DNA from: Iodobacter sp. BJB302 | GTDB taxonomy: Bacteria > Pseudomonadota > Gammaproteobacteria > Burkholderiales > Chitinibacteraceae | NCBI RefSeq assembly: GCF_002735645.1 | Contig: NZ_PDZG01000029.1 | Span: 1-54,392 of the forward strand | Direction: 5' to 3' | DNA: 54,392 nucleotides | Shown here: piece after piece, positions 18,442-26,936 of the stretch | Layout of the letters: each line of letters begins with the position of its first letter | Numbering within the stretch: position 1 is the stretch's first letter | Translations under genes and position numbers: made by a program | The notes under the pieces: model-generated | The model's database searches: none | The model's input: the letters and a program-made list of their open reading frames with translations, nothing else | Told to the model about the DNA's origin: nothing

Positions 18442-18663
18442 ATGGTGGCATTTAAAAACATAAAGATTGAACACAAGCATTTTCACTATGCTGCTTCTCC
18501 CCGATTACTCTTAGCCGCCTGCATATTGTTGTCTTTTGCGCTGGGTGTGGTGACGGGCAGGGACTATTTGCCTGTACGGTATTCTTCAGAGGATAAGCCC
18601 GCCATGACAGAGCAAAAGGATGGCCCTCTGGTCCTGACAATCAATGCGAGTTCAGCTGTATAA
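18442..18663 (+). CDS. small single-pass membrane protein
   Basis: 73 residues from ATG 18442 with a GAAGTGGG-like site upstream. One transmembrane segment, LLLAACILLSFALGVVTG, divides a basic N-terminus from a polar C-terminus. A longer frame from 18358 would start inside a terminator and is unlikely. Function unknown; a superinfection-exclusion or other moron role is possible. Confidence 0.5.
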   Translation: MVAFKNIKIEHKHFHYAASPRLLLAACILLSFALGVVTGRDYLPVRYSSEDKPAMTEQKDGPLVLTINASSAV

Positions 18664-18677
18664 ATAGCAGGTAAACA

Positions 18678-18717
18678 AAAGCCCCTCGATAAAAAGGGGC
18701 TTGGTTCGTTTGGCCGA
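18678..18717. repeat. direct repeat A (terminator plus TTTGGCCGA)
   Basis: 40 bases containing an AAGCCCCT/AGGGGCTT hairpin and ending GTTTGGCCGA, repeated at 20375-20414 with about three differences. The two copies bracket the orphan HINT gene and the Phd/VapC remnant. Confidence 0.75.
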
Positions 18718-18962
18718 GGTGCGAAAGCTCAGCATAGAACACTGTGCGGCAGCTTCCGACCCAATGCGGCCACTGATTCATCAACAATGTGAGTGGCGGG
18801 TTTCCTCAGTAAAGCTGGCGCTCTGTAATGAATCTGAACGGCAACAGCTCAGCCTTAGCGGAGTCTCATTACCTGCCGAGTCCTATTCAAGCCATGCGAC
18901 AATACCCTTCAGCTGCACCTCGCCTTTACGGATGGCTTCATTCAATTCTGACGTATAGCAAA

Positions 18963-19739
18963 CTAGGGTACTTCACTCGGAATTGGCAAAACGCCATCAC
19001 CATTCATCAGTTTGACACCTACACAGTTGTCGTTATGTACCCATACTCCTTTGCCGACATAGTAGGTATGATAATCTTCAACTTCAAGGTTATAGACCCG
19101 CAGCTTAAGATAAGGATCATCCGAATAACGAATCGCATAATCGCCCGGAATCTGGTTCCCAATTGGATTATAGCTATTGAAGTCCATCAATGAGCCGCGC
19201 TCGAAATTATCCTGCAGCTCAGGTGCCCAACCCACCCCAGGCTGATGGGTACGATAAACTGGCGAGTTGTACATAACGCGCGCCAGCGTACCATCCGTCA
19301 ACTGCACCAAATGCCAGCCGCGCTCTAAATCTGCAGCCTGCACCCAACCAATTGGCATATGTGTCACAACTTCTACGTCATTACCATCGTCACGCTCTTC
19401 CCAGCTCACTGTTTCCTTAACCACCCAGAATGGATGGTTACCAGTAGCAAACAACACATACTCAGATTGAGTATCATCACCAAGACGATAGTAAATTTTA
19501 TGTAAAGTTTTGTCATCATGAACCAATGTCTTCACAACACGTTTGTATTGCTGCGCACCTCCCGTTTCCGGTTGCGAAAGTACTAGATCACCAATTTGAA
19601 TCTGCTCAATCGGTTTTGGTCCTTGGTCAGTCCAAACTCGGGTACCGGCAGGGAAGCACCCTCTTACTTGTGATGGGAGTTTGATGTCTTCGGCTAACCC
19701 GAACGTTTTGAAGATTTCGGAGGGAATGTTTTTTTTCAT
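18963..19739 (-). CDS. orphan pretoxin-HINT domain protein
   Basis: 258 residues that consist almost entirely of a HINT (intein-like) domain: Cys28 in GCFPAGTRVWTDQG, the GNHPFWV block, and a terminal VGKGVWVHN with His235-Asn236. In polymorphic toxins this domain sits just before the toxic C-terminus and can release it. Here only 22 residues follow and no toxin domain is present, and the N-terminal delivery part (Rhs, VgrG, CDI) is missing too. The start codon has no good ribosome binding site. It is probably a remnant or an exchange cassette. A short frame (YTSELNEAIRKGEVQL...) follows in another frame down to 18883. Confidence 0.75.
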   Translation of the reverse strand: MKKNIPSEIFKTFGLAEDIKLPSQVRGCFPAGTRVWTDQGPKPIEQIQIGDLVLSQPETGGAQQYKRVVKTLVHDDKTLHKIYYRLGDDTQSEYVLFATGNHPFWVVKETVSWEERDDGNDVEVVTHMPIGWVQAADLERGWHLVQLTDGTLARVMYNSPVYRTHQPGVGWAPELQDNFERGSLMDFNSYNPIGNQIPGDYAIRYSDDPYLKLRVYNLEVEDYHTYYVGKGVWVHNDNCVGVKLMNGDGVLPIPSEVP

Positions 19740-19924
19740 CGGGTTAAGTCCATCGACAACGGTTTAAATATCCAAGGCATTCAAAAAATTTAATTACGAT
19801 AGAGAGCGTCCGTAATGGTGATTTTTACCGACGCTCAACTTAGCCTAAATCAGCAATCCTAAACGCCCGCTTCTGGCCGATAGCGGCCTGCCGCTCAGTC
19901 TAACCCAGTCGTTTCAACCGAGCA

Positions 19925-20059
19925 TTAACTCTCGTTTGATGATGGCGATATTGGTAAGCGGGCTGGCGACGTTCGATGAGTTCGGGTGGATAAATTGAGT
20001 AAGATTCCGCAATATTTCGCGTGCTTCAGCAGGATATGTGTATCTAACAAATACTTCAC
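19925..20059 (-). pseudogene. truncated VapC-like PIN toxin
   Basis: A GTG at 20059 overlapping the antitoxin stop starts VKYLLDTHILL, the exact look of a PIN-domain VapC N-terminus with its first catalytic Asp. After 11 codons the family similarity ends abruptly (KHAKYCG...) and the frame stops at 19925. The remaining acidic residues are missing, so the toxin should be inactive. Confidence 0.6.
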
Positions 20060-20298
20060 TCGTCAGCCCCATTGAATAAAAGCTCAATTTCTTTTGCAGC
20101 CATCGTGTCGAAGTCATCCGGCACCAAAAACGGCCCCGACATAAACCCTAGCCTTTGCATGGTTGGCGGTGCATCAAGGGGTATGACTTTTACCAGTGGT
20201 TTTCCGGCTTTTGCAATAATAAAGCCCCCAGTCATTTGGGCTTGATCGACCAGCTCGGATAAGTTGGTTTTCGCTTCGTGCATATTAATTGTTAACAC
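20056..20298 (-). CDS. Phd/YefM-family antitoxin
   Basis: 80 residues from GTG 20298, which has AGAGG upstream; a GTG two codons earlier is also possible. INMHEAKTNLSELVDQA and IIAKAGKPLVKVIPL are the Phd/YefM DNA-binding signature, and the C-terminal tail is the toxin-binding part. It lies directly before a truncated VapC-like gene, so it is now an orphan antitoxin that could still repress its promoter. Confidence 0.85.
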   Translation of the reverse strand: MLTINMHEAKTNLSELVDQAQMTGGFIIAKAGKPLVKVIPLDAPPTMQRLGFMSGPFLVPDDFDTMAAKEIELLFNGADE

Positions 20299-20374
20299 AA
20301 GCACCTCTTACTTTTAAACTAAGTTATGTTGGTCTAGTTTAATAGCCGGCGAAGTACAAGCGAACCAAAATAAA

Positions 20375-20414
20375 AAAGCCCCTTGATAAAAAGGGGCTTA
20401 GTTAGTTTGGCCGA
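20375..20414. repeat. direct repeat B
   Basis: Second copy of the repeat at 18678-18717, again a terminator hairpin followed by GTTTGGCCGA. It lies just beyond the stop of the HigA gene. Confidence 0.75.
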
Positions 20415-20425
20415 TGATCTGCGGT

Positions 20426-20761
20426 CTAGCCAATATGTATGGTTACTGGCTTATCTGCACGGCCAAGCAAAGAAATCAGCGTATCAATCGTAAACTTATT
20501 AGTTTTTTTATTAACTACATCCGAAACGCGTGGCCGCGAAATATGGAGTATTGCAGCCGCTTCAGCTTGCTTAAGCTGTTTGCTTTCGATCCATGATCCT
20601 AGCTCTGCAATAAGCTGCTCTTTGAGCATTAAGGTAGTATTAATTTGTTTTTGTGATTCGGCGTGATAGCGCTGTGCTTCTTCCGGCGCAAAGCCAAGCT
20701 CAGCAAACAAGTTGCCACCAGCCGGGGTGATATGCTGGATTGTGGTGTCAATATTATTCAT
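20426..20761 (-). CDS. higA: HigA-like XRE antitoxin
   Basis: 111 residues with a helix-turn-helix (KQLKQAEAAAILHISRPRVSDVVNKK) of the XRE type found in phage Gp49/HigA pairs. It should neutralise the toxin encoded just upstream and repress the operon. It overlaps the toxin gene by four bases, so the order is toxin first, as in higBA. Confidence 0.85.
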   Translation of the reverse strand: MNNIDTTIQHITPAGGNLFAELGFAPEEAQRYHAESQKQINTTLMLKEQLIAELGSWIESKQLKQAEAAAILHISRPRVSDVVNKKTNKFTIDTLISLLGRADKPVTIHIG

Positions 20762-21120
20762 GGCTCTGTTTTCCTTGATTGAACGATGGCCCGATAACGT
20801 GCTTCGGCAATGTCCTTATCTTTTTTTGCAGTAGCTTCAGTTTTCTTTTGGAAGCAATGCAATACATAAATGGCCTCTTCAAACTTGGCCACATACATTA
20901 CGCGAAAGATACCGGCTGCATCTTTAATCCGAACCTCTTTTGTTCCCCGGCCAACATCATCAAAAGGCTTCCAATCATCTGGATCTAAACCGGCCTGAAC
21001 TTTTGAAAGTTGGTAGCCTGCTTCTTTGCGTGGGCTTTCTGGAAAGCGGATAAGGTCATCAAATGATGATCCCACCCACCTTATTTCTTTATCATCTCGC
21101 ATGTATAAAATTCTATACAT
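20758..21120 (-). CDS. higB: HigB-like (Gp49 family) toxin
   Basis: 120 residues from ATG 21120, or 114 from ATG 21102 (MRDDKEIRWVGSS), the usual family start. The sequence IRWVGSSFDDL, FRVMYVAKFEEAIYVLHCFQKKT is the RelE-like Gp49 fold; members cleave mRNA on the ribosome. Neither start has a Shine-Dalgarno sequence. A palindrome, TGTATA-N6-TATACA, lies exactly over the first codons and is a likely autoregulatory operator. It probably stabilises the prophage. Confidence 0.85.
   Translation of the reverse strand: MYRILYMRDDKEIRWVGSSFDDLIRFPESPRKEAGYQLSKVQAGLDPDDWKPFDDVGRGTKEVRIKDAAGIFRVMYVAKFEEAIYVLHCFQKKTEATAKKDKDIAEARYRAIVQSRKTEP
21102..21119. promoter_or_regulatory. palindromic operator of the higBA operon
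   Basis: TGTATAAAATTCTATACA, with 6-base arms fully complementary around a 6-base centre, at the 5' end of the toxin gene. Confidence 0.6.
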
Positions 21121-21200
21121 TATTATTGGTTTGCGCCAGCGTAAAACTTCGCATTAAAAAATGAAACACCAAACGGCGGCCAGATGGTCGCCGTTTTTGT

Positions 21201-22256
21201 TTACCCGTCCACCTCACTAGCCTTCACTTCCAGCTCCAAAGCCGTGGTGTAGCCGCTGTCGGTCAGGCTGTGCGTGGCGCGGCTGATGATCCAGTCTTGC
21301 TGATCAATGATCGGCTTAAAGCCTGACACGCTGGCGGGCAGCTCGGGGAAGAGTTCGGGGCGGCCATAGGCGAGGGTGATTGAGAACTGAGCCACGCCGC
21401 GCTGCAGTTTTTCCCATTCTGCTTTTGCGGCTCGCTCTGCATTGGTTTTGCTGGCGTAAACGTGGCGCAGAGTTTTGACGTTATCGTCTGCGCCCTGGAT
21501 GACTTCACCTTGCCCGGGGCCTGCTTTTTTTCTGGGTTTGCGTTTTACGGTGGTGGTTTCTTTCTTGGCCGTTTTGGTGTTTTGCCATGCCGCTTTCACG
21601 CCGCTATATGCACCCCGGTCTGCAATGCCAAAGCGGTGGCTATCGCCAGACTGGCGCGTAATCAGCACTTTACCTAGGGGCTGGCCACTGGCCGTGGTGG
21701 CCTGGCCCGCTTTCATAAACAGCAGGCTGCTGTCTTTGACCGTGGCAATGGCGTCAAACATTTTAGCGATGCGGCTTAAAAAGCTGGCGTCGCTTTCGCT
21801 GGTCTGGTCGATATGACGGATGGCTTGCCCGGCTAAGTCTGGCCCAATCTTGTGCCGGATCTTGTTTTGCCTGGCGATGGTTTCCACAATCGCGCCCACG
21901 GTGGTTTGATGCCATGAGCGTTCTTTCTTGACTGACAAGCCCGCGCGTAAATCGGCACTGCGGGCGCGGATGGTGAGCTGATCCGGTGCGCCGCTGTGCT
22001 CGACTTCATCGACGGTATATTGGCCCTTATCGACTAAGCCACTATCCGCCCAGCCCAGCGACACACTGACCACGGCCCCGCGTGGCGGAATCTCCAGCAG
22101 GCCGTCGCTATCGTCCAGCGTGATATCCAGCTGGTCCGCTTCAAAGCCGCGATTGTCTGTGAGGCTAACCGATACCAGCCTGTCGTTCACCAGCTTAGAA
22201 ATATCCTTGCTGCCAACTAAGATTTTAACGCGCGGGGATTGATGGCCTTCATTCAT
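21201..22256 (-). CDS. D: late control / tail protein gpD
   Basis: 351 residues, matching P2 gpD, the baseplate hub protein of the VgrG/gp27 fold that connects tube and spike. Seen: the beta-rich N-terminus (VLVGSKDISKLVNDRLVSVSLTDN) and the hub segments IARQNKIRHKIGPDLA and SFLSRIAKMFDAIATV. Its start overlaps the end of U. It is the last gene of the FI-to-D late operon. Confidence 0.92.
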   Translation of the reverse strand: MNEGHQSPRVKILVGSKDISKLVNDRLVSVSLTDNRGFEADQLDITLDDSDGLLEIPPRGAVVSVSLGWADSGLVDKGQYTVDEVEHSGAPDQLTIRARSADLRAGLSVKKERSWHQTTVGAIVETIARQNKIRHKIGPDLAGQAIRHIDQTSESDASFLSRIAKMFDAIATVKDSSLLFMKAGQATTASGQPLGKVLITRQSGDSHRFGIADRGAYSGVKAAWQNTKTAKKETTTVKRKPRKKAGPGQGEVIQGADDNVKTLRHVYASKTNAERAAKAEWEKLQRGVAQFSITLAYGRPELFPELPASVSGFKPIIDQQDWIISRATHSLTDSGYTTALELEVKASEVDG

Positions 22257-22663
22257 TGCAACAGGCCCATGATTTTTTCGAGGGGGTTGGAGGTGATCCG
22301 CTTCAGGTTTAAGTTAAATTCAATCTTGCGGGCAGAGCCGTTCTTGTAAAACAGGCTGCGGGTGGTTTTGATGGATTCAATCACGTACTCGCCATAAATC
22401 CAGCCTGTGCCTTCAATTAAAAAATACGCTTCCCCCGTATCGGCCATTTCTTCCAGCGCCAGCAAAGACACCTCGCCCGCGTTCAGTTCTTCATACAAGA
22501 CGCCGCTCAGTGCGATGGTTTCCGCATCCGGCCCCAGAAACTGATTGGCCGGGCCGATACCGATCCGCGTCTGGCTGGCGTGCCGCCATGATTTTGACTG
22601 TTCTAAAGTTTGGTAAGGCGAGCTGGCCAGCTCAAATACAAACATGCCTAAGACCATCATCAT
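22253..22663 (-). CDS. U: tail protein gpU
   Basis: 136 residues, same length class as P2 gpU, a small tail-completion/baseplate protein. The pattern MFVFELASSPYQTLEQSKSW and ending LKRI-family strand is characteristic. It overlaps T by one base (TGATG) and D by four, a sign of coupled translation. Confidence 0.9.
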   Translation of the reverse strand: MMMVLGMFVFELASSPYQTLEQSKSWRHASQTRIGIGPANQFLGPDAETIALSGVLYEELNAGEVSLLALEEMADTGEAYFLIEGTGWIYGEYVIESIKTTRSLFYKNGSARKIEFNLNLKRITSNPLEKIMGLLQ

Positions 22664-25245
22664 CAGTCGCTGTCTCCTAAGCGTGAACGGCTGCGCACCT
22701 GTTTCTGGCGGTCGGCCCTGGCGATTTCTTGCGCGACCAGTTGCGCCAGTGCTTGTTCGTTCATACCTGGCGCCGCATTAATCGTGATCTGGATCGATGG
22801 CGCTTGGCCGTAGCTGGTTCGGGCGGCCATGGGCGGGCGCTGATCCAGTTGGATGTCGGCCATGGCCCCTAAACTGGTGCCGCCAATGATCAGGCCACCG
22901 GCAGCGGTCGCCATTTTGCGGGCCATGTTCCTGATGGTATCGAGCGGCGTTTGCTGGCTGTCGCTTAAGCCTTTGTCCAAACCCGCCACGGTATGCCGCC
23001 CAATCTGGGCAAACACGCGGGAGGGCGAGTGAATATCGAGCGCCTTTTGTACCGGCTCGGGCAGCATTTTGGCCAGCTCGTAGAACTTGCCTTTTAACCA
23101 GTCCCACTTACCGGCAATGCCTTGCCATAGGCCATCGACCATCATCTGGCCATAGCCGGTAAAGGTGGCGGGGAGTTCCAAACCAAACCAGCTAAAGACC
23201 TTGGCAAAGGCGCTGTAAAACAAACCCAGTGGCGACCAATTGAGGATTAATGCGCCGATACCCGAAATGCCACCATGAAACGCGGCCTTGATCTGCTCCC
23301 ACAGACCGCCAAAGAATGCCTTAACCGGCTCCCAATATTTGTAAATCAACAGGGCAGCAAGGGCGATGCCCGTGACTAATAAGCCAATAGGATTCATCAG
23401 CAGGGCGCGGCCCATAAACAGCGCGGCATTCCCAGCCAGGCTTAAAGCACCGGTCAACAGGCCATAACTCCATGTGGCGGCTTTGGCTAACACTGAGCCA
23501 ATACCCATTTGAATATTCATCGTGGTCAGGGCAAATTGAATCATGGCAAACGGGCCTAACAGTGCCGCTGCGGCCAGGGCTAAGCCGCCCAGAATCGCCA
23601 CAATCGCAGCAGCGGATACGCTGACTTTAACCAGGGTGGCGGCCAGCTCAGGGTTGGCCTTCATCCACTCGCCTGTTTTGCGGATCACGCCGGTGATGTT
23701 TTGCAGCAGCTCGCGCAGGGGGCTGTTGCTGCCTTCAAACATTTCAATGCCCATATCTTCCCATGCCGATTGCAGGGTCTTGATATCACCCGCCGCGTTG
23801 TCGCTCATGGTCGCCGCGTTTTTACTGGCTTCACCAGCGGATTGTCTGAGGGTGGCAATCAGTTCTTGCAGCTTGCCGCTACCGGCTTGTGCGGTCAGCA
23901 CTTGCAAGGCGCTGAAGGCTTCCTCCCCGGCTATATGCTTAAAGTATCCGGCCCGCTGGGCGTTGCCCATGTTTTTGGTTTTGGCTTCCAGCTCGGCCAG
24001 AATGGTCGGCAGGTCGCGCAGATTGCCCTTAGCATCTTTGGCCTGCAGTCCCAGCTCTTTCATGGCGTCTGCGGCCATTTTGGGCGGGGCGGACAGCCTG
24101 GACATAATGGCGCGTAAAGCCGTACCGCCCATACTGGCCTGAATCCCCGCGTCGCCCAGCTTGCCGGTCATGGCGGCGGCGGTTTCCAGATCCACGCCCA
24201 GGCCGGCAGCCACCGGCGCAGCGTATTTCATGGTTTCGGCCAGCATGCTTAAATCCACATTTGAGCGGGTGAACGTGCCGACCAGTACATCGCCCGCACG
24301 GCCCATCTGATCCGCGTTCAGCTTAAAGCCGGTCAGAATATTAGAGGCCATATCGGCAGCGGCGGGCAGTTCTACCCGCCCGGCCCTGGCTAAATCGAGC
24401 ACACCCGGCATGGCCTTTTGAATCGCAGTCGGATCAAAGCCCGCCATGGCTAAAAAGCCTTGCCCCTGGGCGGCTTCATTGGCGGTAAAGCTGGTGGCCG
24501 CGCCTAATTCCCGCGCCTGTTTGCGTAAGGCGGCCAGTTGCGGGCCGTTTTTATCCAGCCGGGTGAGCGCCTGTACGCTGGACATTTCCGCATCAAAATC
24601 TAAGCCCGGCCCCATCACCCGCCTAGCTGCATACAGCGCACCGCCGCCTGCAACCGCCATACCGGCACCGGCTCCCGCCAGATTGTTTCTGGCGTTCATG
24701 CTTCGGTCGTAAGTTGCCCGGGCGGCGTGCTGGCGCTGCATCTGTCGGCCTAAGCGTTCCAGTTGCTGTTGTTCTCTTTGCAGTGCGGCGGTTGTGCTGG
24801 CGGCGTTTTGCCTGAGCTCGTGCTGATGTTGGGACAGATTGCGCGTAGAAATACCCGCCGCATTTAAGGACGTGCGCAGGCTTTGTTGCCGGTTGACCAG
24901 CTGGGTGTGGCGGGCGGCCAGTTCCGCCGCTTCTTTTTTAGCGCGGTTAAATTCCGCGCTCATTTGTCGGGTCGGATGGGCCGTGGCGGCGAGACTTCTG
25001 CCCAGCGCCGTGGCGCGTTCCTGGGCTGCTTTCATTTGCAACGAGGTCTGGGCGGTATCGCGGGTCAGCTTTTTAAACGAATCAATCTGGCCCTGGGTTT
25101 TATCCAGTGCTTTCATTTTGTTTTTAAGTTCGCTGACTTGCCTTGATACGGCCCGGCTTTGATTCAGTACCCCTCTGAACGGCGCGGTAAATTGATCAAT
25201 TGCTTTGAGCACCACTTCTAATCGTAAATTTCGCGCCGCGCTCAT
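22663..25245 (-). CDS. T: tail tape measure protein gpT
   Basis: 860 residues. The N-terminal 180 residues form long coiled coils; a TP901-type tape measure core follows (ARRVMGPGLDFDAEMSSVQAL, FTANEAAQGQGFLAMAGF), then several hydrophobic segments (about 540-640) that could insert into the host membrane during DNA entry, and an IDIHSPSR-like motif. The length sets tail length. It starts one base into the stop of the methylase gene. Confidence 0.95.
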   Translation of the reverse strand: MSAARNLRLEVVLKAIDQFTAPFRGVLNQSRAVSRQVSELKNKMKALDKTQGQIDSFKKLTRDTAQTSLQMKAAQERATALGRSLAATAHPTRQMSAEFNRAKKEAAELAARHTQLVNRQQSLRTSLNAAGISTRNLSQHQHELRQNAASTTAALQREQQQLERLGRQMQRQHAARATYDRSMNARNNLAGAGAGMAVAGGGALYAARRVMGPGLDFDAEMSSVQALTRLDKNGPQLAALRKQARELGAATSFTANEAAQGQGFLAMAGFDPTAIQKAMPGVLDLARAGRVELPAAADMASNILTGFKLNADQMGRAGDVLVGTFTRSNVDLSMLAETMKYAAPVAAGLGVDLETAAAMTGKLGDAGIQASMGGTALRAIMSRLSAPPKMAADAMKELGLQAKDAKGNLRDLPTILAELEAKTKNMGNAQRAGYFKHIAGEEAFSALQVLTAQAGSGKLQELIATLRQSAGEASKNAATMSDNAAGDIKTLQSAWEDMGIEMFEGSNSPLRELLQNITGVIRKTGEWMKANPELAATLVKVSVSAAAIVAILGGLALAAAALLGPFAMIQFALTTMNIQMGIGSVLAKAATWSYGLLTGALSLAGNAALFMGRALLMNPIGLLVTGIALAALLIYKYWEPVKAFFGGLWEQIKAAFHGGISGIGALILNWSPLGLFYSAFAKVFSWFGLELPATFTGYGQMMVDGLWQGIAGKWDWLKGKFYELAKMLPEPVQKALDIHSPSRVFAQIGRHTVAGLDKGLSDSQQTPLDTIRNMARKMATAAGGLIIGGTSLGAMADIQLDQRPPMAARTSYGQAPSIQITINAAPGMNEQALAQLVAQEIARADRQKQVRSRSRLGDSD

Positions 25246-25958
25246 TAGTGCTCCTGGGCCAATCGTGCTAAGGCAATGTTTTTGTATTCCTCGCTTAACT
25301 CACAGCCCAGCCAGTCGTAGCCTTCCAATTCCGCCGCCAGCAGGGTGGAGCCTGATCCGGCGAAAGGGTCCAGAATTAAACCGCCAGGCTGGCAGATCTT
25401 GATCAGATCGCGCATTAAGTCGGTAGGTTTGCCGGTGATATGGAACTTGTCTTTTTGTTTGACCACTTCCTTATACACACCACGCAATACGCCCACATCG
25501 CGGGCCAGCGGCATATCACCTTTACTGCCCCAGACCACATACTCGGCTTGATTGCGGTATCGGCCCATCACTGGCCGCACGCCTTCGCCCTTATCCCAGA
25601 CCGCAATGCCGCGCCAGGTAAAGCCCGCTACCTGCAAGGCATCGGTGGTCAGTGGCAATTGTCGCCAGTCGGAGAATAAGCAAATGGGCGCACCGTCTTT
25701 CATGACGCGCAGGCATTCAGACAACCACAGCGTCATCCAGCGCAGGTGGGCGCGCTGGTCGCGGTGATCGCCGGTAAATTCAGGGTATTTGCGGACGGTG
25801 TCGTTGTTTTGGTATTTCTCGGTTGTGCTGCGGTTTTTAGCGCCGATATGTAAGCCGCCCGAGGCATAAGGCGGATCAGTGATCAGCGCATCGACCCGGG
25901 CGGCGGGGAGGGATTCTAAGAAGGGCAGGCAGTCGCCTTGGTGGAGGAAATTTTTCAT
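25245..25958 (-). CDS. DNA methyltransferase (N6-adenine/N4-cytosine)
   Basis: 237 residues from ATG 25958, which overlaps the E' stop (ATGA); a much longer upstream frame is only the E/E' region in another frame. It has TDPPYASGG near the N-terminus and DPFAGSGSTLLAAE near the C-terminus, the beta-class order of amino-methyltransferases. No partner nuclease is nearby, so it is an orphan enzyme, probably protecting phage DNA or marking it. Its insertion between E' and T, with overlaps on both sides, means it is expressed late with the tail genes. Confidence 0.9.
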   Translation of the reverse strand: MKNFLHQGDCLPFLESLPAARVDALITDPPYASGGLHIGAKNRSTTEKYQNNDTVRKYPEFTGDHRDQRAHLRWMTLWLSECLRVMKDGAPICLFSDWRQLPLTTDALQVAGFTWRGIAVWDKGEGVRPVMGRYRNQAEYVVWGSKGDMPLARDVGVLRGVYKEVVKQKDKFHITGKPTDLMRDLIKICQPGGLILDPFAGSGSTLLAAELEGYDWLGCELSEEYKNIALARLAQEH

Positions 25959-26391
25959 GTATTGTTTTCTGGGTGGTATCGTTTGCGCGCTTCTTCGCGC
26001 CATTCCATCAGATCCGATATTGTCATGTCGTCCATGGCCGCCGGGGGCCAGTGAAACACCATGGCGATATCGGCCATGGCTGAATTTACGCTTGCGGGTA
26101 GTCCGCTTTGGCGTCCTTCTGCAATAAAAAACCGGCGGTAATCCCAGCCAATTGCAGCAGGTCGGCAGGGTCCAGATTGCGGACATCCTGCTCGGTGAGC
26201 GCAGGGTCTGAAATACGCGGCAACACCTTGGTGATGGCTTCCACATCCATCTGCAGCAAGTCGCCCAGCTTCACGCCGCGCAATGCGCCGCTTTTGGGTT
26301 TGATGAGCGTAATACGGCTGATAGATTGCTCGCCGCGTGTGATGGGGGTATCGAGTTCGACGGTGTTGGGGTTTTTTTCTTGAACATTCAT
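25955..26391 (-). CDS. E: tail protein gpE+E' made by -1 frameshift
   Basis: gpE (26086-26391, 101 residues) ends in its own stop, but near its end lies a slippery T-TTT-TTA (26125-26131). A -1 slip there continues into a second frame reading MADIAMVFHWPPAAMDDM and ending RKRYHPENNT at 25955. This is the P2 E/E' arrangement, which provides the tape-measure chaperones of the tail in the manner of lambda G/GT. The E' stop overlaps the methylase start. The frameshift is inferred from the sequence and from P2. Confidence 0.87.
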
Positions 26392-26411
26392 TTTTGTTTA
26401 AATCCTTTTAA

Positions 26412-26921
26412 TTACAGGCCAATGGCGCTGCGCATTTTTGCAAGGCGGTCGGTGCCGTCGATGATTTCAATCATGTTGACCGTGTCGATTTCCACCAGTG
26501 TTTTGCCGTTCAGGGTCAGCTTGTAATAGCTGAGGGAGCTGGCGACTTTGAACTCGGTGTCGTCGCCCGGCTTGGCGCTGCCCATATCGATTTCTTTATG
26601 CCGCCCGCGCACAATCACCTCGACCGCATCGACTTCTTCCGAGTCTTCCCGCTGATAGCCACCGGCAAAGCGCAGCAGCACCGCGTCGTGTGTGGGTGCG
26701 CCAAAGCGGGCGAGGATTTCGCGCATAAAGCCGCCATAAGTCGCCGACATTTCGAGCTTTTCCAATCCAAGGTCGATATCGACCGTGCCGCTCATGCCGC
26801 CGCCCCGGTACTCTTCCATCTTGCGGCTGAGTTTGGGCAGGGTCACTTCCGTTACCTGTCCTGCAAAGTTGATCCCATCCATAAACACATTGAGGGCTTT
26901 TAACTTACCTGGTAAAGCCAT
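26412..26921 (-). CDS. FII: tail tube protein gpFII
   Basis: 169 residues, the length of P2 FII, the major tail tube subunit. Seen: MALPGKLKALNVFMDGINFAGQVTEVTLPKL at the start, the ring-forming beta-strand region, and the LVEIDTVNMIEIIDG ending. It lies between FI and E as in P2. Confidence 0.94.
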   Translation of the reverse strand: MALPGKLKALNVFMDGINFAGQVTEVTLPKLSRKMEEYRGGGMSGTVDIDLGLEKLEMSATYGGFMREILARFGAPTHDAVLLRFAGGYQREDSEEVDAVEVIVRGRHKEIDMGSAKPGDDTEFKVASSLSYYKLTLNGKTLVEIDTVNMIEIIDGTDRLAKMRSAIGL

Positions 26922-26936
26922 ATTGATTCCCCTTTG

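Noticed and set aside
18701-18958. Plus-strand ORF next to the HINT gene
   Set aside because: It starts within the repeat, has no ribosome site and its sequence has no protein-like pattern.
26000-26246. N-terminal extension of the methyltransferase
   Set aside because: The extension is the E/E' coding region in another frame; ATG 25958 has the coupled start and the family N-terminus.
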